A stretch of DNA of 17,228 bases, taken from positions 30,322 through 47,549 of the forward strand of contig PCUO01000035.1 in the NCBI GenBank assembly GCA_002771015.1. Reading direction: 5' to 3'. Both the position numbers and the translations under genes were made by a program. This document shows, one piece after another, positions 6,191 through 12,643 of this stretch. Within the stretch, counting starts at the first letter, position 1; the number at the start of each line of letters is the position of its first letter. This stretch comes from Candidatus Yonathbacteria bacterium CG17_big_fil_post_rev_8_21_14_2_50_43_9. GTDB lineage: Bacteria; Patescibacteriota; Minisyncoccia; Phycocordibacterales; UBA1550. Below the pieces are notes generated by a model. That model made no database searches, was not told the DNA's origin, and worked only from the letters and a program-made list of their open reading frames with translations.

Positions 6191-7510
6191 CTAATGTGAA
6201 CTAATATACGCTCGGGTTATTGGACCAAAGTTTCCTGAAGCAGGACTAATTCCCACTGAAGCCTGATATTCAGCGACAGCAGCGAGGGTCATCTCACCGA
6301 AGTATGTTGTCGTTGTAATATTTGCGAGGGCCTGAGCAGCTGGTCCTTTGTTTTGCGCAACAAGGAAGTCTTGAAGTGACTTCACATCAGCGTCGCGCGT
6401 TCCCTTCCATAGATTCTTTGCGAAGTTGCGAACCTGTTGTCCGAAAGCTGAAGATGCTCCTGCTTGAGAACCACAGTTTTTACCAGTTACGGTGCTAAAT
6501 TTATTCCCAGGGATACATCCAGCATCAGTTGCAGAAGCCATGTTAGTAGAGGCTGCCTGAGAAACACAGCTACGCCCTGTAACAGTGCTAAATTTGTTAC
6601 CAAAGGCGCATCCACTGTCATTTACAGCATCTGCTTGTGTTATATATGCAACCTGAGCTGGCGGAGTGTATGAACTTTCACCACTGTATGATGTTGTAGT
6701 TACTTGGGTAGGAGTCGTGACTGCTACTGGTATTGAAACAATAGATGACGCAGCAGTAGGTGCATTTACAGAGTTCGAATCCAAAGTAACTGCGCTCTGA
6801 GCTAAAGCTCTACCATTTAATGTCGCTCCTGTATTTAAAACAATTGCAGTCTGGTCTAGAATTATACCATTAAAAACAGCTGTCGTACCAATGGTTGTTT
6901 GACCTGCAACAACCCAGAACACATTGCTAGCTTGTGCTCCCCCACTCAAGAGAATTCCTGCGCCTGAGCTAACATTAAGGTTTTGAGCAATCTGGAAAAT
7001 CCATACATCATTTGCGGAACCTGAGAGGGTAACGTCTGTGGAAATTGTTACACCTGTCCCCCATTTATAGAGCCCAGGAGCGAGTGTCATCCCTGCAATG
7101 TTACCAGCCCCCAATTCTGTGGCTGTGGGATTTGTCCTGCCAACACCATCAGTATAGGCAGTCTCCATGGCGCCAATCGCACTTGTAAGATTTGCTGGAG
7201 TTGGATCTGCGTAGCCTGGAGCATACACTTTTCCAGCCACCAAAGGCGATGTTGAATATGCGCTTCCTACCGAGAGGTCTAGAGCAAACCCAGTGATGTA
7301 AGTTGCCTGAGCAGGGCTTACTCCAATATCACCAACAACTGAAGTAACTCCAGTGGTTGAAACCCCTGTTTTTGAGAGAATCGTGAAATTACCCGCTGAA
7401 CCTAGGTTAATTGCGGATGGGCCTGCTGCGATGGCGCTATTTATGCCAAAGAGACCGAGCGCCAAGGAAATAGTCAGAACAGTTACCGAAACTTTATTAA
7501 ATGTTTTCAT
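6191..7510 (-). CDS. Secreted DUF3494 protein with C-terminal peptidoglycan-binding-like domain
   Basis: This 439-residue secreted protein starts with a clear signal peptide (cleavage near AIAAGPSA, about 28-29). A DUF3494 ice-binding/adhesin-like beta-helix domain covers about 33-250 (LGSAGNFTILSKTGV, GDIGVSPAQ, GLYKWGTGV, DVWIFQIAQNL, GGAQASNVFWVV). A Ser/Thr/Pro linker follows. Then come two copies of a short Cys-bounded repeat (GCAFGNKFSTVTGRSC and GCIPGNKFSTVTGKNC). The C-terminal ~70 residues resemble a PG_binding_1 domain (DADVKSLQDFLVAQN, YFGEMTLAAVAEYQASVGI, GNFGPITRAYI). The likely role is a wall-associated surface adhesin; ice binding itself cannot be claimed. It is first in the surface operon. 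Its ATG has a good Shine-Dalgarno AAGGGG, unlike most genes in this window, so it is translated from a leader. Confidence 0.85.
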   Translation of the reverse strand: MKTFNKVSVTVLTISLALGLFGINSAIAAGPSAINLGSAGNFTILSKTGVSTTGVTSVVGDIGVSPAQATYITGFALDLSVGSAYSTSPLVAGKVYAPGYADPTPANLTSAIGAMETAYTDGVGRTNPTATELGAGNIAGMTLAPGLYKWGTGVTISTDVTLSGSANDVWIFQIAQNLNVSSGAGILLSGGAQASNVFWVVAGQTTIGTTAVFNGIILDQTAIVLNTGATLNGRALAQSAVTLDSNSVNAPTAASSIVSIPVAVTTPTQVTTTSYSGESSYTPPAQVAYITQADAVNDSGCAFGNKFSTVTGRSCVSQAASTNMASATDAGCIPGNKFSTVTGKNCGSQAGASSAFGQQVRNFAKNLWKGTRDADVKSLQDFLVAQNKGPAAQALANITTTTYFGEMTLAAVAEYQASVGISPASGNFGPITRAYISSH

Positions 7511-7720
7511 ATGTGTACCCCTTAAGGGATATTGTTAAGTGGACCCGTAACCGTATGTTGATAAAAATCACGACGCTCCAAGGTTATTTAATGAAGTGAA
7601 TTCGTTGCGCGTGTGGTAGATCCCAACACACAAACACAACTCCTTACCTATAAGGTATACCTATCTGATATCTTTACAACTAAACAGCTATTTAGATATC
7701 CACAGGCGAGTTTATCTTGT

Positions 7721-7744
7721 AAAAACCCCGCCTAAAAAGCGGAA
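7721..7744 (-). terminator. Terminator of tRNA-Thr
   Basis: On the minus strand TTCCGC, a 7-nt loop, GCGGGG and TTTTT form a short GC stem with a T-tract, starting 15 nt after the CCA end of tRNA-Thr. Confidence 0.65.
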
Positions 7745-7759
7745 CTTTTATGGAGCCAT

Positions 7760-7835
7760 TGGAGCCAGAAGTCGGGATCGAACCGACGACCTACGGTTTA
7801 CAAAACCGTTGCTCTACCAACTGAGCTATTCTGGC
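7760..7835 (-). tRNA. tRNA-Thr (anticodon TGT)
   Basis: The minus strand folds into a cloverleaf. The acceptor is GCCAGAA/TTCTGGC (7835-7829 and 7770-7764). The D-arm is GCTCAGTTGGTAGAGC. The anticodon stem ACGGT/ACCGT holds the loop TTTGTAA with anticodon TGT. The T-arm is GTCGGTTCGATCCCGAC. The discriminator is T and CCA is encoded (7762-7760). The first nine bases of the tRNA recur 84 and 168 nt upstream as part of a tandem duplication. Confidence 0.97.
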
Positions 7836-8006
7836 AATATTAAATTATTTCAAACTATTTCCTCAGGATACCACCTTTTGATGTTTTCTTTTGAGCCTAC
7901 CAAAACAGCGTATTCTGGCAATATTAAATTATTTCAAACTATTTCCTCAGGATACCACCTTTTGATGTTTTCTTTTGAGCCTACCAAAACAGCGTATTCT
8001 GGCAAT
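7827..8006. repeat. Perfect 84-bp tandem duplication starting in tRNA-Thr
   Basis: Units 7827-7910 and 7911-7994 are identical over 84 nt, and the first 12 nt recur a third time at 7995-8006 (TATTCTGGCAAT). Nine bases of each unit are the tRNA-Thr 5' end. The duplicated part therefore includes whatever promoter drives the tRNA on the minus strand. The identity indicates a recent event. The 12-nt direct repeat is a plausible recombination point. Confidence 0.95.
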
Positions 8007-8073
8007 TTAATTTTAAATTCACAAAAGTCGGGTATTAAATGCAAATTCCCAAGGCCAGACCTTTCAACGCACT

Positions 8074-8466
8074 CTACTTCACCTGGATAGACTTTTTGTA
8101 TTCTGCCACATCTCGCAGAAAAAAGGAAACAGAGCCCTTTTTTCTTATTACACCCTTACCCTTCACCATATCAAACCATTTGCCGTGTCGTTCCTTGAGC
8201 TTCTGTCCAACTAGCTCTGTAAAACGCAAGACCTCATGCGCAGTGGTGTAAAATAGCACGAGAACAAACTTGCGAATACGAGCAAGCACCACTACGCGAA
8301 AAACATACCATGCGTTATGAATTGTTTCGTAAAGCTTGCCATGAAGTTCCTTTTCAACGCCTTCTACGAGCGAAAGCTTTAGATTTCGCAATGTAATAAG
8401 CTTCCACGAAACCATTCCGATTATGGTTGCGAGGGATAGATAAAATAATGTAATGATGACAATCAT
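8074..8466 (-). CDS. Small one-helix membrane protein of unknown function
   Basis: I do not recognise a named family. From the chosen start (MIVIITLFYLSLATIIGM) the product has about 130 residues: one N-terminal membrane helix, then a basic, amphipathic helical cytoplasmic part (LVEGVEKELHGKLYETIHNA, HEVLRFTELVGQKLKERHG). It ends in a basic, aromatic segment. The frame extends to an ATG at 8526. However, that ATG lies in a GCGC-type hairpin and the extra 20 residues come from short repeats, so I prefer 8466. A TTGTCA (8505-8500), an 18-nt spacer and TCAAAT (8481-8476) lie exactly 9 nt before this ATG, matching the leaderless pattern elsewhere in the window. It follows tsf on the same strand. 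Confidence 0.65.
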   Translation of the reverse strand: MIVIITLFYLSLATIIGMVSWKLITLRNLKLSLVEGVEKELHGKLYETIHNAWYVFRVVVLARIRKFVLVLFYTTAHEVLRFTELVGQKLKERHGKWFDMVKGKGVIRKKGSVSFFLRDVAEYKKSIQVK

Positions 8467-8473
8467 GGTATAA

Positions 8474-8539
8474 ACATTTGACAACTGACCACTGACATTT
8501 GACAATGACTGATGCGCTTCGCGCATTTAAGTCAAATGT
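8474..8539. repeat. Short dispersed repeats upstream of the membrane protein
   Basis: ACATTTGACAA occurs twice in direct orientation within 8474-8505, and GTCAAATGT occurs inverted at 8531-8539. A small hairpin ATGCGC-TTC-GCGCAT lies at 8512-8526. These units generate promoter-like TTGTCA motifs on the minus strand. Confidence 0.6.
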
Positions 8540-8562
8540 TAATTGTTAGCGAAGCGATTGTC

Positions 8563-8599
8563 AATTGTTGGATACAAGCTCTGCTTGCGTCCAACAATT
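8563..8599 (-). other. Hairpin at the tsf 3' end
   Basis: AATTGTTGGA (8563-8572) pairs with TCCAACAATT (8590-8599). Inside, CAAGC (8575-8579) pairs with GCTTG (8583-8587). The tsf stop codon (8598-8600) overlaps the outer arm. No T-tract follows, so it is probably a 3'-end stabiliser or weak terminator. Confidence 0.55.
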
Positions 8600-9188
8600 A
8601 CTTTGCCACGGCAAAGCGAGAAAAACGAGCTACTGCTATTTTTTCGCCAAACTTCTGCACACCTCCATCAATGAGCTGTTTAATCGTAATGTCAGGATTT
8701 TTTACAAAAGCCTGATTAAGAAGTGTACGCTCTCCAAAATATCCAGCGAGCTTGCCTTCCATCATTTTTGCTTGAATGTCCGCCGACTTACCAGACTTTT
8801 CAACTTCTTTTTTGAACATATCAATCACTTTTGCGCGTACTTCTTCCGTAATCTCTGACTCATCCAAATATTCTGGATTTGTTGCGGTAATATGCATTGC
8901 AATATCGCGAGCCATTGCAACAAACTCTTCATTGCGCGCAACGAAGTCAGTCTCGCAAGAAAACTCAATCATCGCGCCAACAGTTTTGTTGCTGTGAATG
9001 TAAGCCTCGACAACCCCAGCGCCAAGCTCGCGGTCGCCTTTCTTTTCTGCGATGGAGCTGCTTTTTTTCCTAAGAATAAGGAGAGCCTTTTCCTTGTCTC
9101 CTTCTGCCTCTTCAAGAGCCTTCTTGCATTGCATAACAGAAATTCCTGTTAATTCGCGCAATTCCTTAATTTGTTCTGTGGTAATCAT
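8598..9188 (-). CDS. tsf: Translation elongation factor Ts
   Basis: EF-Ts is the nucleotide-exchange factor for EF-Tu. This 196-residue protein has the N-terminal UBA-like domain (about 1-40, IKELRELTGISVMQCKKALEEA). It also has the diagnostic TDFVARNEEF (about 80-89) that contacts EF-Tu, and a C-terminal core ending VARFSRFAVAK. The length matches the short Thermus-type EF-Ts rather than the 283-residue E. coli form, so one core subdomain is missing. It lies 45 nt downstream of rpsB on the same strand, the conserved bacterial order. No Shine-Dalgarno sequence is visible before the ATG. The short gap holds a repeat unit also found near 13275. Confidence 0.95.
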   Translation of the reverse strand: MITTEQIKELRELTGISVMQCKKALEEAEGDKEKALLILRKKSSSIAEKKGDRELGAGVVEAYIHSNKTVGAMIEFSCETDFVARNEEFVAMARDIAMHITATNPEYLDESEITEEVRAKVIDMFKKEVEKSGKSADIQAKMMEGKLAGYFGERTLLNQAFVKNPDITIKQLIDGGVQKFGEKIAVARFSRFAVAK

Positions 9189-9233
9189 ATTGGATAGAAT
9201 GTTGAATGTAGAATGATTCAGAAATACAAAACA

Positions 9234-9932
9234 CTATGCGTTGCGACCTTCTTTGAAGGCATCAACGATTTGAGAAACAAAGAAGCTTACGCTTGAAACT
9301 GATGAGTCGTTTCCTGGGATTGGGAAATCAATTTCCTTAATATTACAATCCGAGCTCGCGAGCGCAACAACAGGAATACCGAGGTGCTGCGCTTCCTTGA
9401 TAGCAATAGACTCTTTGCGGGGGTCAACAACAAACATTGCTGCGGGGGTTTCCTTCATTGAAACGATACCGGCAAAATTTCTTTCAAGACGCTCAATGTC
9501 CTTATCAATAAGTGAACGCTCTTTCTTTGTGTAAATTGCAAGCTCGCCTTTTTCCTTTTTTGAACGAAGGTCCTCAAGAAGGGCTACGCGCTTCTTGATC
9601 TCAGGGAAGTTTGTAAGAACCCCTCCCACCCAACGATCCGCGACAAATGGCATGTCAATAGACGAAGCGCCATCTTCAACAACCTTTTTTGATTCGCTCT
9701 TTGTTCCTACAAAAAGAATTTGCTTTCCGCCTTTTGCGAGCGTATTTACAAATGCCTTTGCTTTCTCAAGCTCAACGCTTGTTTTTTCAAGGTCCATAAT
9801 CTCAATACCGTTTTTGGTACCGAAAATAAAAGCCTTTGCTGATGGGTGACGGCGTGAACGTGAATAGCCGAAATGCGCCCCTGCGGCAAACATTTCGGTA
9901 ATTAGTCCTTTGTTCTCAACTGTTTTTGTCAT
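9234..9932 (-). CDS. rpsB: Ribosomal protein S2
   Basis: S2 is a late-assembling protein of the 30S subunit. The 232-residue product has the family signatures: AGAHFGYSRSRRHPSAKAFI, GIEIMDLEKT, ILFVGTKSESKKVV, WVGGVLTNFPEIKKRV and, near the C-terminus, VDPRKESIAIKEAQHLGIPVV with SVSFFVSQIVDAF. It is the first gene of the rpsB-tsf unit. A promoter at 10023-10051 would give a leader of about 84 nt. TATAAT lies directly against the ATG (9939-9934) and cannot be its promoter. The length is close to the usual 230-260 residues. Confidence 0.96.
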   Translation of the reverse strand: MTKTVENKGLITEMFAAGAHFGYSRSRRHPSAKAFIFGTKNGIEIMDLEKTSVELEKAKAFVNTLAKGGKQILFVGTKSESKKVVEDGASSIDMPFVADRWVGGVLTNFPEIKKRVALLEDLRSKKEKGELAIYTKKERSLIDKDIERLERNFAGIVSMKETPAAMFVVDPRKESIAIKEAQHLGIPVVALASSDCNIKEIDFPIPGNDSSVSSVSFFVSQIVDAFKEGRNA

Positions 9933-10022
9933 TATTATATTAATTTGGCCAGGTTTTAAATGTTTAAAAAGTACAAGAAGACACTCATGGCCTTATCTTC
10001 TTATCCCTTATTGTAAGTGTTT

Positions 10023-10051
10023 ATCCTACCAGACGATGACCAAAAAAGCAA
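10023..10051 (-). promoter_or_regulatory. Probable promoter for rpsB-tsf
   Basis: On the minus strand TTGCTT (10051-10046), a 17-nt spacer and TAGGAT (10028-10023) lie between prfA and rpsB. The predicted start near 10016 gives an 84-nt leader, one of the few long leaders here. Leaders of rpsB bind S2 for autoregulation in other bacteria; whether this one does is unknown. Confidence 0.45.
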
Positions 10052-10064
10052 GGTAATCAAGCCT

Positions 10065-11063
10065 TTACTCGCTGTCTTCCGCATCTCCCGCCGTTTCATC
10101 AGAAATTGCGGGCAAGCCAACCGTCCCCTTTGCGCAGGCTTCTAAAATTGGCTCAATGTTGCCGAGGAAAATCTTCTCAAGATTGCTCCAGGACTGCTTG
10201 ATGCGGTGGTCGGTAATACGGTCCTGAAGGATGTTGTAGGTTCGGATTTTTTCCGAGCGGTCACCAGTGCCAATTTGCCCTTTGCGGTCTGCTGAGACAT
10301 CACTTTCTTTTTTAGCTTGGTCAATATCTTCAAGGCGCGCCATGAGCATTGACATCGCCTTTTCGCGGTTTTTTATTTGGCTTCGCTCGCTCGTGCAACG
10401 CACAGCGAGACCTGTAGGCTTGTGAATGATACGTACCGCTGTTTCAACCTTGTTCACGTTCTGCCCGCCTGCACCACCTGAGCGCGAAAACTCCATTTCC
10501 AAATCTGCAGGGTTTATTGTAAAAGTTGTTACTGGATAAATTGGAAGTACTACGACTGATGCTGTGGAGGTGTGAATTCGTCCAGATTTTTCCGTTGCTG
10601 GAATACGTTGCACACGATGCACTCCAGTTTCCCAGCGTAGCATATCGTATGCGTCCTTGCTTTTAATTTCAAACGACGCTTCTTTATATCCGCCCATCTC
10701 GCTCGGAGATTCATCGAGTTTTTTAAATTCCCATCCTTTCTTTTCCGCGAAACGCTCGTACATCATTGCTAGATCCTGAGCAAAAATCGCCGCCTCTTCC
10801 CCGCCCGCGCCAGCGCGTACCTCCAAAATAATTTCTTTTGGTTTTACTTCCTCTTCTTTGTCGCCATCAATAATTTCCGTCATTTGTTTTTCTAGCGCCT
10901 CAATCTGCGCGTGAATAGTCACGAGCTCCCCTGCTCCCATTTCTGCAAACTCTGGGTCAGCTTCTATCATTGCATCCACTTCTGCCTCGGCAGACAAAAG
11001 TCGCTCGTATTCGTCCGCGAGATATTTTGTCTTGTGGTTTTTTTTAAAAGTTTCCAAATCCAT
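10065..11063 (-). CDS. prfA: Peptide chain release factor 1
   Basis: RF1 ends translation at UAA and UAG. The 332-residue protein carries the peptidyl-hydrolysis motif GGQ in [14 protein letters not shown] and the codon-recognition tripeptide PAT in [15 protein letters not shown]. That tripeptide is the RF1 (PxT) and not the RF2 (SPF) type. The N-terminal helical domain (about 1-90) is shortened relative to the usual ~360 residues. The C-terminus is acidic (GDAEDSE). It sits between rpmE upstream and rpsB downstream on the same strand. RF1 itself says nothing about UGA, but TGA is used as a stop in this window (for example by the sortase gene), so an RF2 is expected elsewhere. Confidence 0.96.
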   Translation of the reverse strand: MDLETFKKNHKTKYLADEYERLLSAEAEVDAMIEADPEFAEMGAGELVTIHAQIEALEKQMTEIIDGDKEEEVKPKEIILEVRAGAGGEEAAIFAQDLAMMYERFAEKKGWEFKKLDESPSEMGGYKEASFEIKSKDAYDMLRWETGVHRVQRIPATEKSGRIHTSTASVVVLPIYPVTTFTINPADLEMEFSRSGGAGGQNVNKVETAVRIIHKPTGLAVRCTSERSQIKNREKAMSMLMARLEDIDQAKKESDVSADRKGQIGTGDRSEKIRTYNILQDRITDHRIKQSWSNLEKIFLGNIEPILEACAKGTVGLPAISDETAGDAEDSE

Positions 11064-11242
11064 TTGAGAGAAGGTCCTAGGTGTTTGGTTTTAGGAAATC
11101 ATCTTTGCGAGCGTAATCGCATGGCTGAATCAGCAGATTCACGTCTTGGACGCTATCTAGGATTCACACACAATGAATCATGGATTGCTTCGTACCTCAC
11201 AAAGACGATCTAAACTAAAATCTTGAATACATCTTACCATGC
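11064..11242. other. Non-coding gap between prfA and rpmE
   Basis: There is no convincing gene here. The stretch contains small inverted repeats, such as TGAATC-agca-GATTCA and GATTC...GAATC, and a 30-codon frame on the plus strand (11121-11213, MAESADSRLGRY...) without a visible ribosome site. It could hold a small structured RNA or an untranslated leader of prfA, but nothing is recognisable. Confidence 0.3.
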
Positions 11243-11278
11243 AAAAGAAAAACTACAGAGATGCAGTCCCTGTAGTTT
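11243..11278 (-). terminator. Terminator of rpmE
   Basis: On the minus strand AAACTACAG (11278-11270), an 11-nt loop, CTGTAGTTT (11258-11250) and TTCTTTT form a 9-bp stem plus a T-rich tail, starting about 10 nt after the rpmE stop. Confidence 0.8.
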
Positions 11279-11288
11279 ATCTGCTTCG

Positions 11289-11498
11289 TTACTTCTTTGT
11301 TGCTGCTACGCGCTTCTTGAAACGTTCTACACGTCCGCCTTGATCAAGAACCTTTTCCTCACCGGTAAAGAATGGGTGGCAGGAACTACAGATTTCAACG
11401 TCAATTTTTGGCATAGTTGAACCAACGACGAATTTTTCGCCACATGAGCAGGTAACTGCTGATTCCTGATGATATGCTGGGTGGATTTCTTTCTTCAT
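11289..11498 (-). CDS. rpmE: Ribosomal protein L31 (zinc-ribbon type)
   Basis: This 69-residue L31 of the 50S subunit is the zinc-binding (C+) form. It has CSC at 17-19 and CSSC at 38-41 ([15 protein letters not shown]). The N-terminus [11 protein letters not shown] is typical, and the tail is basic ([11 protein letters not shown]). It has its own promoter and terminator, so it is probably monocistronic. The ATG lies 9 nt after the -10 box and lacks a Shine-Dalgarno sequence, indicating a leaderless mRNA. It diverges from the nuclease gene with 59 nt between the starts. Confidence 0.96.
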   Translation of the reverse strand: MKKEIHPAYHQESAVTCSCGEKFVVGSTMPKIDVEICSSCHPFFTGEEKVLDQGGRVERFKKRVAATKK

Positions 11499-11507
11499 AA
11501 TGGTTGC

Positions 11508-11536
11508 ACTTTACCAGATGAGCCCGCTTTTTGCAA
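11508..11536 (-). promoter_or_regulatory. Promoter for rpmE (leaderless)
   Basis: TTGCAA (11536-11531), a 17-nt spacer and TAAAGT (11513-11508) are followed by exactly 9 nt and the rpmE ATG. Confidence 0.7.
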
Positions 11537-11557
11537 TAGGCGTAACAGTATATACTA

Positions 11558-12136
11558 ATGACAATGGGAAAGATGCTAATTTGGGGCATTATTGTAGTTT
11601 TATTGATACTCGCGGGTCAAGATAAATTTTTTGATGGTAAAACAGGGGCGGTTCTTACGAGGTCGGACCTCGTAAGAACCGCCCCTGCAACCATGCAGTC
11701 ATCGATTGCATCGTCAGAAATAATGCCTGTCATAACCCGCGTTGTAGATGGTGACACGATTGTAGTTTTAATAAATGGCGTACAGGAAAAAGTTCGCCTG
11801 ATTGGAGTTGATACTCCAGAAATTTTTGATCCTCGCGGTTCTGCGCAATGTTTCGGAGAAGAAGCGAGTGCGTTTACGAAATCCTTACTTGAGAGCAAAT
11901 TTGTTCGTCTAGAGGCAGACGCATCGCAGGATGACCGTGATAGATATGGGCGACTACTCCGTTATGTATTTCTCGATGACGATACCCTCATTAATCAAAA
12001 AATTATTTTCGAAGGCTACGGTCACGAATACACATATCGCCGTCCATACAAATACCAGACAGAATTCAAAAATGCGGAAAAAGGCGCGCGCGAATCCCAA
12101 AAAGGATTATGGGGGCTGGACATTTGCAATAGTTGA
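11558..12136 (+). CDS. Membrane-tethered or secreted thermonuclease (SNase family)
   Basis: This staphylococcal-nuclease-like enzyme cleaves DNA or RNA with Ca2+. An N-terminal hydrophobic segment (about 7-20, LIWGIIVVLLILAG) acts as anchor or signal, so the enzyme works outside the membrane. The nuclease domain spans about 58-190. It carries VVDGDTI, VRLIGVDTPE (R80, D85, T86), E102 in FGEEAS and R132 in DRYGRLLRY, matching S. aureus R35, D40, T41, E43 and R87. Such enzymes may help scavenge nucleic acids in CPR cells. The linker (residues 29-44) is encoded by a 45-bp palindrome, probably an inserted element. ATGs occur at codons 1, 3 and 6. TATATA (11549-11554) lies 9 nt before codon 3, so the true start may be 11564. 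Confidence 0.92.
   Translation: MTMGKMLIWGIIVVLLILAGQDKFFDGKTGAVLTRSDLVRTAPATMQSSIASSEIMPVITRVVDGDTIVVLINGVQEKVRLIGVDTPEIFDPRGSAQCFGEEASAFTKSLLESKFVRLEADASQDDRDRYGRLLRYVFLDDDTLINQKIIFEGYGHEYTYRRPYKYQTEFKNAEKGARESQKGLWGLDICNS
11643..11687. repeat. 45-bp palindrome inside the nuclease reading frame
   Basis: Arms 11643-11664 and 11666-11687 are perfect 22-nt reverse complements around a single base (G11665). The element is in frame and encodes about residues 29-44 of the nuclease (TGAVLTRSDLVRTAPA). This lies between the membrane segment and the catalytic domain. The opposite strand is also open there. This is the behaviour of palindromic elements that insert into coding genes, as in Rickettsia. 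Confidence 0.9.
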
Positions 12137-12160
12137 CAAAATCTATAAATTTGATATAAT
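12133..12160 (+). promoter_or_regulatory. Consensus promoter upstream of the small protein
   Basis: TTGACA (12133-12138), a 16-nt spacer and TATAAT (12155-12160) with an extended TGA form a full-consensus sigma70 promoter. It overlaps the stop codon of the nuclease gene. Confidence 0.75.
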
Positions 12161-12188
12161 ACATACACTAGAAATAAATAATAACGGT

Positions 12189-12197
12189 TGATATAAT
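12189..12197 (+). promoter_or_regulatory. Second extended -10 box directly before the small protein
   Basis: TGATATAAT repeats the upstream -10 region. TATAAT (12192-12197) ends 9 nt before the ATG at 12207, the spacing seen at other leaderless genes here. No good -35 is visible; the TG extension may compensate. Confidence 0.55.
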
Positions 12198-12206
12198 AGA
12201 ACAATC

Positions 12207-12473
12207 ATGAATATAGAAATTCCACCTCAAATGACTCCAGAGCAAATTGCAGCTGATGAAGCAGAAATTCAAAAAATAAGAGAGAGAAATCTTAAAGCTA
12301 GAGCAGAAGAAACTGCAAAACAAAAAATAAAAGAGAGTTATGATTTCAGTGAAAGTCAAAACCTAAGTTCAGCGGATCAAAAATCAATTACTAGAGAGGA
12401 TATTATAGCAAGACTTGCTCGAGATCAAAAAGCAGCGAACGACATAAGCGAACAAATACAGAAGGCGGCATAA
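12207..12473 (+). CDS. Small charged helical protein, unknown function
   Basis: I do not recognise this 88-residue protein. It is highly charged, Ala/Gln/Lys/Glu-rich and predicted helical almost throughout (EIQKIRERNLKARAEETAKQ, REDIIARLARDQKAANDISE). It has no Cys, membrane helix or signal peptide. Two promoter elements precede it, one of full consensus, so strong expression is likely. There is no Shine-Dalgarno sequence. Its TAA stop lies inside a 60-bp perfect palindrome that separates it from tRNA-Ser. A nucleic-acid-associated or regulatory role is possible but unsupported. Confidence 0.75.
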   Translation: MNIEIPPQMTPEQIAADEAEIQKIRERNLKARAEETAKQKIKESYDFSESQNLSSADQKSITREDIIARLARDQKAANDISEQIQKAA

Positions 12474-12527
12474 ACAGCAAAACTTCCCATACTCTCTAGA
12501 GAGTATGGGAAGTTTTGCTGTTTATGC
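12468..12527. repeat. 60-bp perfect palindrome without loop
   Basis: Bases 12468-12497 and 12498-12527 are exact reverse complements (centre CTCT|AGAG). It contains the stop codon of the small protein on the left. The right arm contains the probable -35 (TTGCTG, 12515-12520) of tRNA-Ser. No T-tract directly follows, so it is more than a simple terminator. Confidence 0.9.
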
Positions 12528-12543
12528 TCATTTTTGCTAAAGT
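12515..12543 (+). promoter_or_regulatory. Probable tRNA-Ser promoter
   Basis: TTGCTG (12515-12520), a 17-nt spacer and TAAAGT (12538-12543) end 10 nt before the mature tRNA 5' end. The -35 lies in the palindrome arm. Confidence 0.5.
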
Positions 12544-12553
12544 ACCTTCACAC

Positions 12554-12643
12554 GGAGGCGTCGCATAGCGGTCTAGTGCACCACCTTGGAAAGGTGGCAA
12601 CGGGGTAACCCGTTCGAGAGTTCAAATCTCTCCGCCTCCGCCA
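12554..12643 (+). tRNA. tRNA-Ser (anticodon GGA)
   Basis: The acceptor is GGAGGCG/CGCCTCC. The anticodon stem CCACC/GGTGG holds the loop TTGGAAA, giving anticodon GGA. A long class II variable arm (AACGGGGTAACCCGTT) is typical of tRNA-Ser. The T-arm is GAGAGTTCAAATCTCTC. The discriminator is G and CCA is encoded (12641-12643). Confidence 0.97.

Noticed and set aside
7827..7838. Phage or integrative-element attachment site in tRNA-Thr
   Set aside because: The duplicated bases are from the tRNA 5' end and no integrase or mobile cargo is nearby; tandem duplication is the simpler reading.
7827..8006. CRISPR array
   Set aside because: Only two directly abutting 84-bp units without spacers are present; this is a tandem duplication.
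7809..8090. 93-residue plus-strand frame with an internal protein repeat
   Set aside because: It lies in the tRNA-Thr gene and the 84-bp tandem repeat. Because 84 is divisible by three, the repeat merely keeps the frame open.
9934..9939. TATAAT as the rpsB promoter
   Set aside because: It ends 1 nt before the ATG, so transcripts would start inside the gene. A better promoter lies at 10023-10051.
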